Positions 1 to 12,066 of a stretch of 64,000 nucleotides of DNA are shown piece after piece. Where the stretch lies: NCBI GenBank assembly GCA_009746045.1, contig RPFO01000156.1, forward strand, positions 6,554,125-6,618,124, given 5' to 3'. Every line of letters starts with the position of its first letter. The first letter of the stretch is position 1. A program made the position numbers and the translations under genes. The notes beneath the pieces are model-generated. The model saw nothing but the letters and a program-made list of their open reading frames with translations, searched no databases and was not told the origin of the DNA. This DNA comes from Mesostigma viride (lineage: Eukaryota > Streptophyta > Mesostigmatophyceae > Mesostigmatales > Mesostigmataceae).

Positions 1-327
1 TCACCCCCCGACTTACATAGGATACAAGCAAAACTGCCTGGTAGAGCAAGCAACACCCCCCTCACCCCCCCGACTTACATAGGATACAAGCAAAACTGCC
101 TGGTAGAGCAAGCAACACCCCCCTCACGCCCCGGCCCTTACATAGGATACAAGCAAAACTGCCTGGTAGAGCAAGCAACACCCCCCTCAACCCCCTGACC
201 CTTACATAGGATACAAGCAAAGCTGCCTGGTAGAGAAAGCAACGCCCCCCTCACCCCCCTGACCCTTACATAGGATACAAGCAAAGCTGCCTGGTGTAGC
301 AAGCAACACCCCCCTCACCCCCCTGAC
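1..327. repeat. 62-bp minisatellite in a UBA1 intron
   Basis: About five head-to-tail copies of a roughly 62-bp unit containing CTTACATAGGATACAAGCAA and CTGCCTGGTAGAGCAAGCAA, joined by C-rich linkers with CCCCCCTCACCCCC. Copies differ by single bases and short C-run changes. On the minus strand the array lies just downstream of the last visible UBA1 exon (408-542), so it fills the start of that intron. Confidence 0.9.
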
Positions 328-350
328 CCTCACCTGGAACTGTTGCACCC
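328..350 (-). repeat. Duplicate of a UBA1 exon end plus splice donor
   Basis: The sequence around the donor of exon 408-542 (minus strand GGTGCAACAGTTCCAG followed by GTGAGGGT) occurs again about 70 bp downstream in the intron. The second copy is therefore a ready-made decoy donor next to the 62-bp minisatellite. Confidence 0.8.
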
Positions 351-407
351 GTTACAAGGATGGCAACACCCTTCCCTGACCAGCATCACCTCCTCCAGCA
401 CCCTCAC

Positions 408-2606
<2,199 letters not shown>

Positions 2607-3077
2607 CTGCAGTCGGATGAAAAACCCATTTCCCTGCCTGGGGCGGCAGCATCATTCGTGGAATTGTGCATTTTCCAAGTAGCTAACCAAATTTGCTCAT
2701 TGTACCAACGCGAATTGCGAACTCATCTCGAGAAGGCTGTCCTGGAAAAAGCAAACATGTAGTATGTCGCTTCGTAGGGCTATGCGTATTGCTGAAAGCC
2801 TCTCCACGTCAGAGTTACTTTTCCCAGGCTCGGCAAGAGCATGGGTTTCCCACCATGTCACGAAGTTTCGCACGCTCAGTGGTGACAAGTTTGCCATCCC
2901 GACGCTGTTGTGCCGAGAAAACTGACGGACGCCCCCTCCGGGCTCCAAGTTCCCGCTTCCCACTGACGGACGCCCCCTGTTCCCAGTTCCCAGTTCCCAC
3001 TTCCCACGCCGCTGCACAGACAGCACTGAACAGGAAGTATACGCGCATGGCATCTGGTAGTTCAAGCCTCTAGAATA

Positions 3078-3860
3078 CACCGTCCGCATTGGAAGTTCTA
3101 ACTAAATAATTAGCTTCTGGAAAATGTTCTGGCTGAAAACCATAAAAAAAACAAAAGAAAATTAATTAATTAACTCCGGGGGCTGAGGACTGGACTCAAC
3201 AAACAAACAAACAAAATTAATTAATTAACTCATGTGGGCACGGGGTCGTCGCCCTGTGAGAAAACAAACAAACACTTTATATTATATAAAAGTACATAAA
3301 ACCTTCGAAAATACCTTGGACAGGCGGGGAACATGAAATATCGTGAAAATCGAAAAAAAACCGCGAGACTCAGGCCGAGCGCGGGGTGAGGCGCGAACCA
3401 AGTGAACCGCTTTTGCATCCAGCAATCCACGCTCTACTGCCTCGGCAGGGCACGTCGGTCGGTACTCTGTAGAGGCTGAGGCCTGAGCGTGTCTACAGAT
3501 GTACATGTAAGATGTACTACTCATGTGCGATACTTATGGGCCTTGAGCAATTAAATAGGGTATCACTGACCTGAGACCTCCACTGACTAGTGACTATAGC
3601 CTGTGGCCGCCGAAAGGGGGGCCGCCGGGCCGGGTTGGGGACGGCGTGTACCATATCTACCAAACAAACAAAAGAAATTTAATTAAATAAGTACCCACGT
3701 GCCTTGAACGGCTGCAGGACAAACAAACAAACAAAAGGTTTTAATTAAATAATAAAAACCCGGGACTCTAACTGGCTCCCCAACAAACAATCCAGGGTTA
3801 TTCGTAATGCAAATACGGCAAAAATTGACCCATAATAACAAACTTCCAATGCGGACGGTG
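3078..3860. mobile_element. Non-autonomous TIR element (MITE-like), 783 bp
   Basis: The left end CACCGTCCGCATTGGAAGTT (3078-3097) is repeated as an exact 20-bp inverse at 3841-3860. Both ends are flanked by TA, which fits a TA target-site duplication. The interior has no coding capacity. It carries several AAACAAACAAAC runs followed by TTAATTAA. It sits upstream of both UBA1 (minus) and the glycosyltransferase gene (plus), so it may affect either promoter. The Tc1/mariner-like assignment rests only on the TA duplication. Confidence 0.8.
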
Positions 3861-4626
3861 TATACAATATGAGATTATTCTGAAATGGTTTGGGTATCTA
3901 TCAATTAGTGATAATCTTTCACCGAACAGTACCTGCATAACGGCTGGGGACGGCGAAACGCGTACCTAGTGACTGCGTGACCCCGGCTGCCGACTGCCGC
4001 GGGTTGCCTGATGCCGCAGGCTAAGAGCCTACTCGTCGTTGCTACTGCCGTCGTCTCTTGTTTTCCGGGCAAGCAGCCATTAGCCAAACAACAACAACGG
4101 TAGCAGGCGGTAGTACTAGTCTCCGACTTCACACAGTTCCCAGCGTCGTTGATGGAAGCAGGTTCGTGGTTGGCAACTGCCCGCGCAGCTCGAGTCTCAT
4201 GCCATGGCATGCATCCACGAACGAGCCTCTGCATTCTTGAGGCAAACCACGCACTTTGTCCACGTGGCAGCCTCAGGGCACACTGCGGAGTATCACCCCA
4301 GCTGACCACGAGCCATAGTCGGGCTCCCCGCTCCTGGCAGCGGTCATAATTACGAGCAAAAATCACCCCGGGCCGGTATAGTAGCAGGCTTCCCGCGATG
4401 ATGCACCTGTTTGTCTTGACGGTCACAGGTCACCTGTAATTCTAATCCCCTGGACGATAATGGCATGGTAGCCGTTGCATTATTATGCATTAACGGGATC
4501 TCGCATCTACGTTAATCTCGCAACTTGCCACTTGCCAGGCAGTGTCCGCTTCACATAGGGTAACGTCGCCGTTTCCCTGAACCCTATATTATCAGCATCA
4601 GGCCTGCCATTTCCGGCCTTTCTGCC
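3861..4626. other. Intergenic region upstream of the glycosyltransferase gene
   Basis: No convincing exon is seen; the 173-codon minus-strand frame here resembles nothing I know. An AT-rich CCTATATTATC stretch about 45 bp before the ATG at 4627 could be a core promoter element, but this is weak. Confidence 0.4.
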
Positions 4627-5526
4627 ATGGCTACTGCGGAGGGACAATGGTCCGAGGCTCCCCAGCATGCTCAGGTGGCATTGCCCGAAATTGAGGAGCA
4701 CTACGAAGAAGAAGCAAGTCCTATTCAAAGCGAGAGCTTGCCGCTTCCCTATCATTTGCTAGTATTCGCACGGTTTCCCCACCCAGGCAAAGTGAAGACG
4801 CGTTTAGGTGCAAGTGTCGGGGACATCATCGCTACCCACTTTTATCGGTGTTGCGCGGAGCGCATGTTTTTCCAGTGTTTGAAGTGCCAGAGTGATCTTC
4901 TCCACTGTACAGTTTTCTATGCGGAGTCCAGCGGAGACGAGGGCAGATTTCTGCAGTGGATGAGGACGCTGCACGGGGCAGACGGCAAGATCTGTGCCAA
5001 CGACTTCACGCTGCGCGCGCAGATCCAGTCGGAGGACCTCGGGGCCCGCATGGCGGATGCCTTCCAATACGCGTTCAATGCGCAATCCGCCAAGAAAGTC
5101 GTCATCGTCGCGACGGACTGCCCCGACCTCACCATCGACGTCATCATGAGCGCCTATGAGCTTCTGGACAAGCACGACGTAGTCGTGGGTCCGGCCTGTG
5201 ATGGTGGCTACTACCTGCTCGGCATGAAGAGCTTCCACGAGGCACTCTTCCAGGGTATTGAGTGGAGCACCAGCACCGTGTGCAGCAGGACCCTGGAGAT
5301 TGCGGCCTCGCTCAACCTCGCGGTGGCCTCCGCCCCGCTGCTGCCCGAACTTCAAGACGTGGACACGCTGGAAGATTTGAAAGCCTGGCACCAAGGAGCC
5401 ACGGTGGTCAAGGATTGCCCCGTGTACTCAGTTAGCTCCCACATCTTGGAGGCCTACTACCCATCATTCAGCACGGCACGGCTCGAGGCGGCGTCATCAT
5501 CATCATTGGACTCGCTTGCAACATGA
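4627..5526 (+). CDS. TIGR04282/DUF2064 family glycosyltransferase-fold protein
   Basis: Complete intronless ORF of 299 residues with a GT-A-like nucleotidyl/glycosyltransferase fold, from the family often named rSAM/selenodomain-associated transferase 1. Landmarks: FARFPHPGKVKTRLG (residues 47-61, sugar-nucleotide loop), EDLGARMADAF (136-146), TDCPDL (163-168, the acidic metal-binding turn), VGPACDGGYYLLGM (187-200), WSTSTV (213-218) and DVDTLEDL (244-251). These occur in the family's usual order and spacing. A 42-residue acidic N-terminal extension precedes the domain and does not look like a plastid transit peptide. The ATG sits in CCATGG and is the first in frame. Family members are common in bacteria, and the biological substrate is generally not established, so I give no reaction. 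GC-rich codon use matches the FtsHi gene. Confidence 0.88.
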   Translation: MATAEGQWSEAPQHAQVALPEIEEHYEEEASPIQSESLPLPYHLLVFARFPHPGKVKTRLGASVGDIIATHFYRCCAERMFFQCLKCQSDLLHCTVFYAESSGDEGRFLQWMRTLHGADGKICANDFTLRAQIQSEDLGARMADAFQYAFNAQSAKKVVIVATDCPDLTIDVIMSAYELLDKHDVVVGPACDGGYYLLGMKSFHEALFQGIEWSTSTVCSRTLEIAASLNLAVASAPLLPELQDVDTLEDLKAWHQGATVVKDCPVYSVSSHILEAYYPSFSTARLEAASSSSLDSLAT

Positions 5527-6354
5527 AGTTGTGAACCATCAAGACAGTGACCCATAATGTACGCCGCTCACATGACCGATGGCGTGATGCAGTGCAATAA
5601 TTATAATTAATGACACGCGGTCACGCTGGGGAGCACGATAATACAAAAGGATATATGTGCATGGATACCTATCCAAGTGGCACGTCCTAATGTTCACAGC
5701 TGCGAACTGTTGCATACGTATGTCAGATATCTAGCCCACATCCTAGTGCCCTCGGCGCTGCAGCTTGCTATTGCACTGGAAAAATTGTCAAGCTTGCATG
5801 CTATTGTGACAAATATAATGTAGAAATCGGATCCCTGACAGCAGCAGCAGCCTTACAGCCTGTGCAACGTGCATTGAGGTCAATGGACAGTCTGTATAAT
5901 ATGGTTGTGCCGCTGTCACTATCTTGTCACAAGCAGTAATAAGCATTTTTTCCCTCAATTCACCTAGCTCGTTCCGGACAACTCTTTGATGTTGTAACAA
6001 GTGAGACAACTAATTCGTGAATACCCTGGCAGTCAAAATCACTTTGCAACAAACTACTTCGCAAATCGACCTCGCAAACTGCTATTGATGGGCTTCATTT
6101 TGGGTCGCAAAGTTCAAATGTTACCGCGCCGCGCAGGCTGCACCGCGCCGCACAGCCCCAAGTCTAACCAGCGAACAGGTCGCGCCACCGGTTTTTTTCG
6201 TGGTATGACAATTATTATGGGGTTGGATCGCCATGCGTCCAGTCCTGAATAGTTGTCTCACTCTGTTATAATCAGTGCGCTAATACTGCTACTCAATTCA
6301 TCAATCAAATCACTTATGTAGCCCATAAATGAAATTCAATTAAACTGTAACATC
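5527..6354. other. Intergenic, no gene seen
   Basis: Downstream of the glycosyltransferase stop the sequence becomes AT-richer. I see no conserved coding frame, RNA gene or tandem repeat. Confidence 0.5.
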
Positions 6355-6947
6355 AAGGAGACAACCAGCGCAGGCCAGAATTTGAGAGAATCCGGATCGA
6401 CCGTGGTATAGCTCGAGCCGGCCTGCCGTTATCTTGTCCGCGTTTTCGAGTCGTTCAGGATGACGAATATGAATGGAGATGGAAATGTAGCCTTGTGCAT
6501 TGAAATTATCAAGGAGACAACCAGCGCAGGCCAGAAATGCAGCTGGCTTACGTGTAGAGCAACTAGATGACCTAGACGGTAGGGCCGGAAACAGCTTGCT
6601 TGATCAGGCCGGGCATGTGTTTTGAGCCTAACTGGCCGGGAGTGTCTAGTGGTGAGCACGATTGCTGCGATCGCTCGATCTCCTACCATTTACGAGGAAA
6701 TACCCGCAATTATGGAAAACCACTGAAAAGGTCTAGCTAGTCAGTCATTACGTTAGCCATGCCATGTTTCCAAAAAAAGACGATATTTGTTTAAACTTTT
6801 GTGTAATTTTTTTTTTTTCTAATGAGATTAGCATAGTACTCCGTGGCATGCCTTTGCGCATGATACGCAAGTACTTACTTACTTACTTTATCAAGGAGAC
6901 AACCAGCGCAGGCCAGAAATCGGGAGAATCCGGACCATGGTAGCTCG
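6355..6947 (+). repeat. Dispersed inverted-repeat-family ends (ATCAAGGAGACAACC)
   Basis: Three starts of the same repeat are visible: ATCAAGGAGACAACCAGCGC at about 6355, 6509 and 6889, each followed by AGGCCAGAA. The first continues into a segment with TTATCTTGTCCGCG, CGAGTCGTTCAGGATGA and GATGGAAATGT. The third is interrupted at 6948 by a LINE and resumes at 8073. The same sequence forms the two arms of the element at 47556-47976. Confidence 0.8.
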
Positions 6948-8072
6948 TCATTCTGGCATGGTGGTGCGGACACGGAGATTCGGCTGGCAGACATCATCTA
7001 CGCAGACGACACCACCCTCTTCGAGGACACTGGGCACGTGCAGACATGGCTTGACTGCCTGGCTATCGAGGCCCGTGCAGTGGGGCTTGAGGTCAGCAAG
7101 AAGAAGACAGAGGCCCTGGCGGTTGGGCTCACCAACTCACCGCCGCCCCTCTATCTCCTCGACGGCTCTCAAGTCCTGTATCGGGACCGCGTCAAGCTGC
7201 TGGGCAGCCTGCTCCCCAGCTGCGAGGTTGATGTGGACCATCGCATCTCCCTCGGCTGGCACGCTTTCTGCCAGTACCGGGCCCTGTGGCGCAAGCCCCT
7301 GGGCAAGATCGAGAAACAGGACCTGTTCAAGGTCCTCGTCCTTCCTGTTCTCACGTATGGGGCCGAGACATGGACCCTCACTGCCGACCTGGCCCGCAAG
7401 CTGGACGGCGCGGTCACCAACATGCTGCGTTCCATTTTCAGAGTAGGATATGCTGCTCATGTCCGCAATGCGGACCTGTACCAGGGCATGCCCTATATAT
7501 CACCAGCACCATTAAGCAGCGACGCCTGCAGCTAGTAGGGCACCTAGCTCGCCCCAACCAGGTAGACACCTCACGTGGCCCCCCCGCAGGACTGCGACCA
7601 GCCCAGCCTGGCCGGCACCTCCTGACGTGGGCCGGGCCCAGTGACGTTAGACGCCGCAAGGCCCGCACCTTCAAAGAACAGCTAGTAGAGGACATGGGGG
7701 GCCTAGGCCTCTCCGTGATTTGGAAGAAGATGATGGACAAGGCCAAGTGGGCCCAGGTCATAGAGGACAACGAGCCCCCAGCCCCCAGTGGGGAAGCGCC
7801 CGCGTGTGCAATATCCCGTGGGAGGCACGCCAGACGGCTCCCCTAGGGCAGCGTGCGGCTGTCTAGATAGATGTTGTAGTTAGAATGTTGTTAGATAGAT
7901 GTAGTATGTAGCTGATGTAGATAGATTAGACCGGTAGGACTGTTTGCACCCATCCATCCATCCCTCGGCGTTAATGCTCCGTACGTGACTCCCCAACGGG
8001 AGCACGAGTCTAATTAATTAATTAATTAATTAATTAATTAATTAATTAATTAATTAATTAATTAATTAGTTA
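6948..8072 (+). mobile_element. 5'-truncated LINE with TSD and (TTAA)n tail
   Basis: Non-LTR retrotransposon fragment of 1,125 bp bounded by an 11-bp duplication ATGGTAGCTCG (6937-6947 and 8073-8083). It ends in a hairpin-like CTCCCCAACGGGAG followed by an ATTA/TTAA microsatellite (about 8010-8072), the usual kind of LINE 3' tail. It carries the 3' half of a reverse transcriptase. Further 3'-end copies lie at 9164-9525, 11318-11600 (minus) and about 11680-13555. Confidence 0.9.
6960..7846 (+). pseudogene. LINE reverse transcriptase, C-terminal part
   Basis: Translation shows IIYADDTTLF, the YADD catalytic box of non-LTR reverse transcriptases. It is followed by VGLEVSKKKTEAL, VKLLGSLL, VLPVLTYGAETWTL and, in a second frame, STIKQRRLQLVGHLAR. 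These are the palm and thumb segments and the usual C-terminal block of LINE RTs. The N-terminal RT and any endonuclease are missing through 5' truncation. The reading frame shifts once near 7490-7510, so this copy is dead. The C-terminal tail (RKARTFKEQLVED) is shared with the shorter copies. Confidence 0.88.
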
Positions 8073-8300
8073 ATGGTAGCTCGAGCCTGCCGTTATATCT
8101 TGTCCGCGTGTTCGAGTCGTTCAGGATGATGAAGATGAATGGTGATGGAAATGTGTATCCTTGTGCATTGAAATTATGGCTGGCTTACGGCATGTAGAGC
8201 GACTAGATGACCTAGACGGTGGGGCCGGAAACAGCATGCTTGATCAGGGCGTGTGTTTCGAGCCTAAAGTTCTGGCCGGGAGTGTCTACTAGTGGTGAGG
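8073..8300 (+). repeat. Continuation of the ATCAAGGAGACAACC-family repeat after the LINE
   Basis: Resumes GGTAGCTCGAGCCTGCCG directly after the LINE duplication. It continues through TTGTCCGCG, CGAGTCGTTCAGGATGA and ACTAGATGACCTAGACGGT to GGCCGGGAGTGTCTA, parallel to 6405-6655. Confidence 0.75.
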
Positions 8301-8427
8301 TTTATGTTTCCAAACGTCCAAGAACTGCATGACACGGGCCGCGCAAAGTAAAAAATCCGGAGGACTGCACTTTCAAATGTTAAACTGTAACATGACTCCA
8401 TGGGGAGATCATACATGTAGCCTAGGT

Positions 8428-8600
8428 AGCCTAGGTAGCCATGGCTGACGGCGGAGCTCATAACTTTAAAGTTATGAGCAAACGTGATCACGTTTGGGCA
8501 CCAAATTCGGCTGTGAATATCACAATCGCTTCGTCTTGAATCTAAGACGCACACGCTGATATAATTTCCCGAAGCTCTTGCGCAATATATGGAATCCTTC
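8428..8600 (+). repeat. Element X 5'-leader fragment
   Basis: Contains TAGCCATGGCTGACGGCGGA, GTGAATATCACAATCGCTTC and AAGACGCACACGCTGATATA, the same blocks that occur twice in tandem before the element X ORF at 13625-13910. Truncated at the right, where a microsatellite begins. Confidence 0.75.
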
Positions 8601-8623
8601 TAAGTTTTGGTTGCATGTTTGTG

Positions 8624-8735
8624 TTGGTAGTGGTGGTGGTGGTGGTGGTGGTGGTGGTGGTGGTGGTGGTGGTGGTGTGTGTGTGTGTGTGCATGTGTGT
8701 GTGCATGTGTGTGTGTGTGTGTGTTTTCCCTATCA
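8624..8735. repeat. (GGT)n/(TG)n microsatellite
   Basis: Perfect GGT triplets run straight into TG dinucleotides interspersed with TGCATG. The poly-glycine, poly-valine and poly-threonine frames across it are not genes. Confidence 0.95.
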
Positions 8736-8899
8736 ACCTTTCTTGTTACCCTCTGTCTCCATCCATGCAGGTCTACCTAGAGATAGCCACCATGCGCGCG
8801 GCTCCCGCGGCCTTCACGTCTTTTTTCTCAGACAACTACCCTAGTCCTTCCACGGCGTTGGATCGCCATGCGTCCTGGCATAGTTGCCTCACTTCATAA

Positions 8900-9790
8900 A
8901 TAATATAATTTAATTTTTTAAATCTGCCCGCCAGCATACAGGTCTATGTGTGCCCACGCACATGTGCGCCCATAATGGCCCCCATGGATGATGCTTTCAG
9001 CATTTAGCCGCGCCCAGCCTACAATGGGACCTCCCATAATATGGATGATGCATTAATAATTTAGCCATGCTATGCCTATGCAGGGAGTTACTCTCTGCTG
9101 AGATGCCATGTGTACACCAGCTATATAGCCTAGCCACATACCCTCCACCCCATATGTCATGCAAGGCCCGCACCTTCAAGGAACAGCTAGTAGAGGACAT
9201 CATTGGGGGGCCTAGGCCTCTCCGTGATTTGGAAGAAGATGATGGACAAGGCCAAGTGGGCCCAGGTCATAGAGGACAACGAGCCCCCCCCAGTGGGGAA
9301 GCGCCCGCGTGTGCAATCCCGCGGGAGGCACGCTAGATAGCTCCCCCTAGGGCAGCGTGCGGCTGCCTAGATAGATGTAGTTAGAATGTTGTTAGATAGA
9401 TGTAGTATGTAGCCAATGTAGATAGATTAGACCGGTAGGAATGTGTGCACCCATCCATCCATCCATTGGGGTTAATGCTCCGTGACTCCCCAACGGGAGC
9501 ACGAGTCTAATTAATTAATTAATTAATATGTCATGCAGGCCTTCTAGGCCCTCTCCTCAAGCCCCGGGCCCTGGGTGCCTGTGCTTGTTAAGGAGGCATG
9601 AACCATCATGGCGGTGCAGGTGCACCTTGTGCACCCAGAGCAGGTGATAGTTGTACATCCTATATAGCTCCACCTGCAGGTTGTAGCCCTCATTGGATTA
9701 CAAACCCATAGATGCCCCTTTCTCAGGGCTATGTGTTACATATGCTCCCAACGGAGCTATGATTTTAATTAATTAATTAATTAATACCTA
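8900..9790 (+). mobile_element. Element X 3' fragment, split by a LINE
   Basis: Matches the 3' part of the fuller element X copy (15420-15782) and the one at 47190-47455. Shared blocks are ATGTCATGCAGGCCTTCTAG, TAGATGCCCCTTTCTCAGGG and a terminal GCTCCCAACGGAGC hairpin followed by TTAATT repeats. A LINE end (9164-9525) is inserted in it. Confidence 0.75.
9164..9525 (+). mobile_element. Very short 5'-truncated LINE copy
   Basis: Starts at AAGGCCCGCACCTTCAAGGA (the C-terminal RT tail) and ends with the CCCCAACGGGAG hairpin and ATTA repeats. It is bounded by a duplication of up to 12 bp, ATATGTCATGCA (9152-9163 and 9526-9537), so it is a clean insertion into element X. Confidence 0.9.
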
Positions 9791-9849
9791 TGTGTCCATC
9801 TCGCCTAGCAAGCTGCCTGTTATTAACACATCATCCTAGTGCTCACATC

Positions 9850-9906
9850 AATTAATTAATTAAACAGGTGCTCCCGGCCATTGGGGAGCTGTCACAGAGC
9901 ACCAGT
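9850..9906 (-). repeat. Reversed LINE 3'-tail remnant
   Basis: TTAATTAATTAA followed by CAGGTGCTCCCGGCC, ATTGGGGAGCT and GTCACAGAGC is the reverse of the LINE 3' terminus. Nothing else of the element is recognisable here. Confidence 0.6.
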
Positions 9907-10200
9907 CGAGGGCTTTTAATCGATCCCTGCCTGTGCACAACTGCACATGCAGCGCGGCCTGCGCGGGCAGGGGGGCAGAGACCCCCCCTACTCCCGGCCA
10001 TGCATGCCTCGATCAGGCATGCCGGACAGGGTGCACTGACTGTCACTGGCTCACTGCACAATCGGATCCGTCGAATCGATAGAACGATCCGGGGACGGCA
10101 TCCTGACAGCACGTATACTGGTATACGTTGGCATAGTTTGCGTCTGCATGATCTGGGCCCCCACCTCCTCTTCCGCATCTCCGAAATCCGCTCCATCTTC
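9907..10200. other. Unassigned sequence between repeats
   Basis: No gene or clear repeat is seen. An open 113-codon frame overlaps on both strands but has no family resemblance. Confidence 0.4.
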
Positions 10201-11316
10201 TTGAATTAAAGAAGGCCCTCGAGCAGCGCACGTGACACCCGACCCCTCGCCGCAGATGTACGTTGCGGCCATGGGCGGTGCCCACGCAGGCTGGGCACCG
10301 AGCTTCCCCTTAATTGATCTCGCCTCGAGGATCCTCCACCACCGTCACCTCCAAGCTCCTCTCCTTCACCGCCACCACTGACCACCGACGCCCTCACCGC
10401 CCAGCTCCTCGCCATCGACAAGCGCCTCCAGGACGGCATGCCATCGCCATCGAATGCCTGCATGCAAAACACCGCAGGCATCACTGCCCATGCAGGCGGC
10501 CTGAAGGACATCGCCGCCCAGCCAGCCCCCAGGTGCTGGCCCTGCCGGCGATGCACGTCCTATACCCAGTGAGACCTGGGCAGCCATGCTGATGAACCAC
10601 ACCACCACCACGTACGTACACCTCCGCCATCGCCGGCCGCCCAGCTCAAGCAGCAGACGCTCGACCTCCGCGAGGAGGCTGAGCTCGACAAGTGCGGCCT
10701 TAATAACGTCATCGTCTTGAACACTTCGGCCAGCTGCAGGACGAGATCTCCGAGGCCCTTGCCACGGCGTTTGCTTGGAGGGCCGGGCGCCCATATATAC
10801 CAGCTAGTGAGAACAAAATCCTTGTACGTCCCCATGGCTCTCACTGGTAAGGGAAAGCCGCGGGGGGTCACCTGCCTTTCCTGCTCGCGGGGTAAGGCTG
10901 GCCCCTCCCCATTGCTACTCGATCGCCTTTGACACCATGGCGGATAAGATCGATGGAGTTCCTCGTCGCAAGAGGCTTGGGGGGACCTCCCGACACGCTG
11001 GACGACGACTTGACACTGACGCATGCAGCAACAACGGCGACGGGAGCTATGGCCGACCTACCTCCAGCTCCGACAGACGGCAGGGCATGGCGGCATGCAG
11101 AAGCCGCCAAGCCGGTCTACTGGATGGCCTAGGGTGCAGACATAGATCTACGTCGCCCACAAGCCCTGGATGGCGACCCCTGCCGCCCCGGCAGGCGACC
11201 CCTGCCGCCCCAGCCGCGCCCCAGCCACCCCAGCCACCCCAGCCTAGGGCGGGGAAATCTTATACAGCAGTAGTGTAGACTAGAAAAGCTTAGTTTAGTG
11301 ATAAGCATGGCCATGT
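10200..11316 (+). mobile_element. Diverged element X copy
   Basis: Parallels 14440-15370 of the fuller copy: the Pro/Ser/Thr-rich segment (CCACCACCGTCACCTCC), CCCAGCTCCTCGCCATCGAC, CAGACGCTCGACCTCCGCGA and the region ending with TACAGCAGTAGTGTAGA. Insertions and deletions break every frame. It is joined at 11318 to a reversed LINE end. Confidence 0.65.
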
Positions 11317-11317
11317 A

Positions 11318-11600
11318 TTAATTAATTAATTATTAAACTTGTGCTCCCGTTGGGGAGTCACGGAGCATTAACCCCGATCATGAATGGATGGATGGATGGG
11401 GACACGCAATCCTAGTTATCCTACCGGTCTAATCTATCTACAACATCAATCAAGCCAACTCTATTCTTCTGAGCTCTCTATACCCTAGGGGTCCTGCATC
11501 TAGCGTGCTTCCGCGTTTGCAAACATGCGGGCGCTTCCCCACGGGGGGGGGTTCCGGTTGTCCTCTATGACCTGGGCCCACTTGGCCGGCCTTGTCTGGG
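11318..11600 (-). mobile_element. Reversed LINE 3' end
   Basis: Reading the minus strand: CAAGTGGGCCCAGGTCATAG, a coding tail, ATCCATCCATCCATTC, CTCCCCAACGGGAG and TTAATTAAT. This matches the 3' ends of the plus-strand LINE copies. No duplication was found. Confidence 0.8.
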
Positions 11601-12066
11601 ACATCACTGATCTTGTTTCAAATCACCATCCATGTATCGGCCTACGTGATGGGCCCACACCAGCCCTTGCAATATAGCGCAGGACTGCGACCAGCTCAGC
11701 CTGGCCGGCACCTCCTGACGTGGGCCGGGCCCAGTGATGTTAGACGCCGCAAGGCCCGCACCTTCAAAGAACAGCTCGTAGAGGACATGGGGGGCCTATA
11801 GGCCTCTCCGTGATTTGGAAGAAGATGATGGACAAGGCCAAGTGGGCCCAGGTCATAGAGGACAACGAGCCCCCCCCAGTGGGGAAGCGCCCGCGTGTGC
11901 AAACCCGTGGGAGGCATGCACGCCAGACAGCTCCCCTAGGGCAGCGTGCGGCTGTCTAGATAGATGTTGTAGTTAGAATGCAGATAGATGTCGTATGTAG
12001 CTGATGTAGATAGATTAGACCGGTAGGACTGTTTGCACCCATCCATCCATCCATCGGGGTTAATGC

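Noticed and set aside
1-327. CRISPR-like regular repeats
   Set aside because: Contiguous tandem copies with no unique spacers, in a eukaryotic intron.
8542-8899. Poly-Thr, poly-Gly and poly-Val frames
   Set aside because: Microsatellite translations only.
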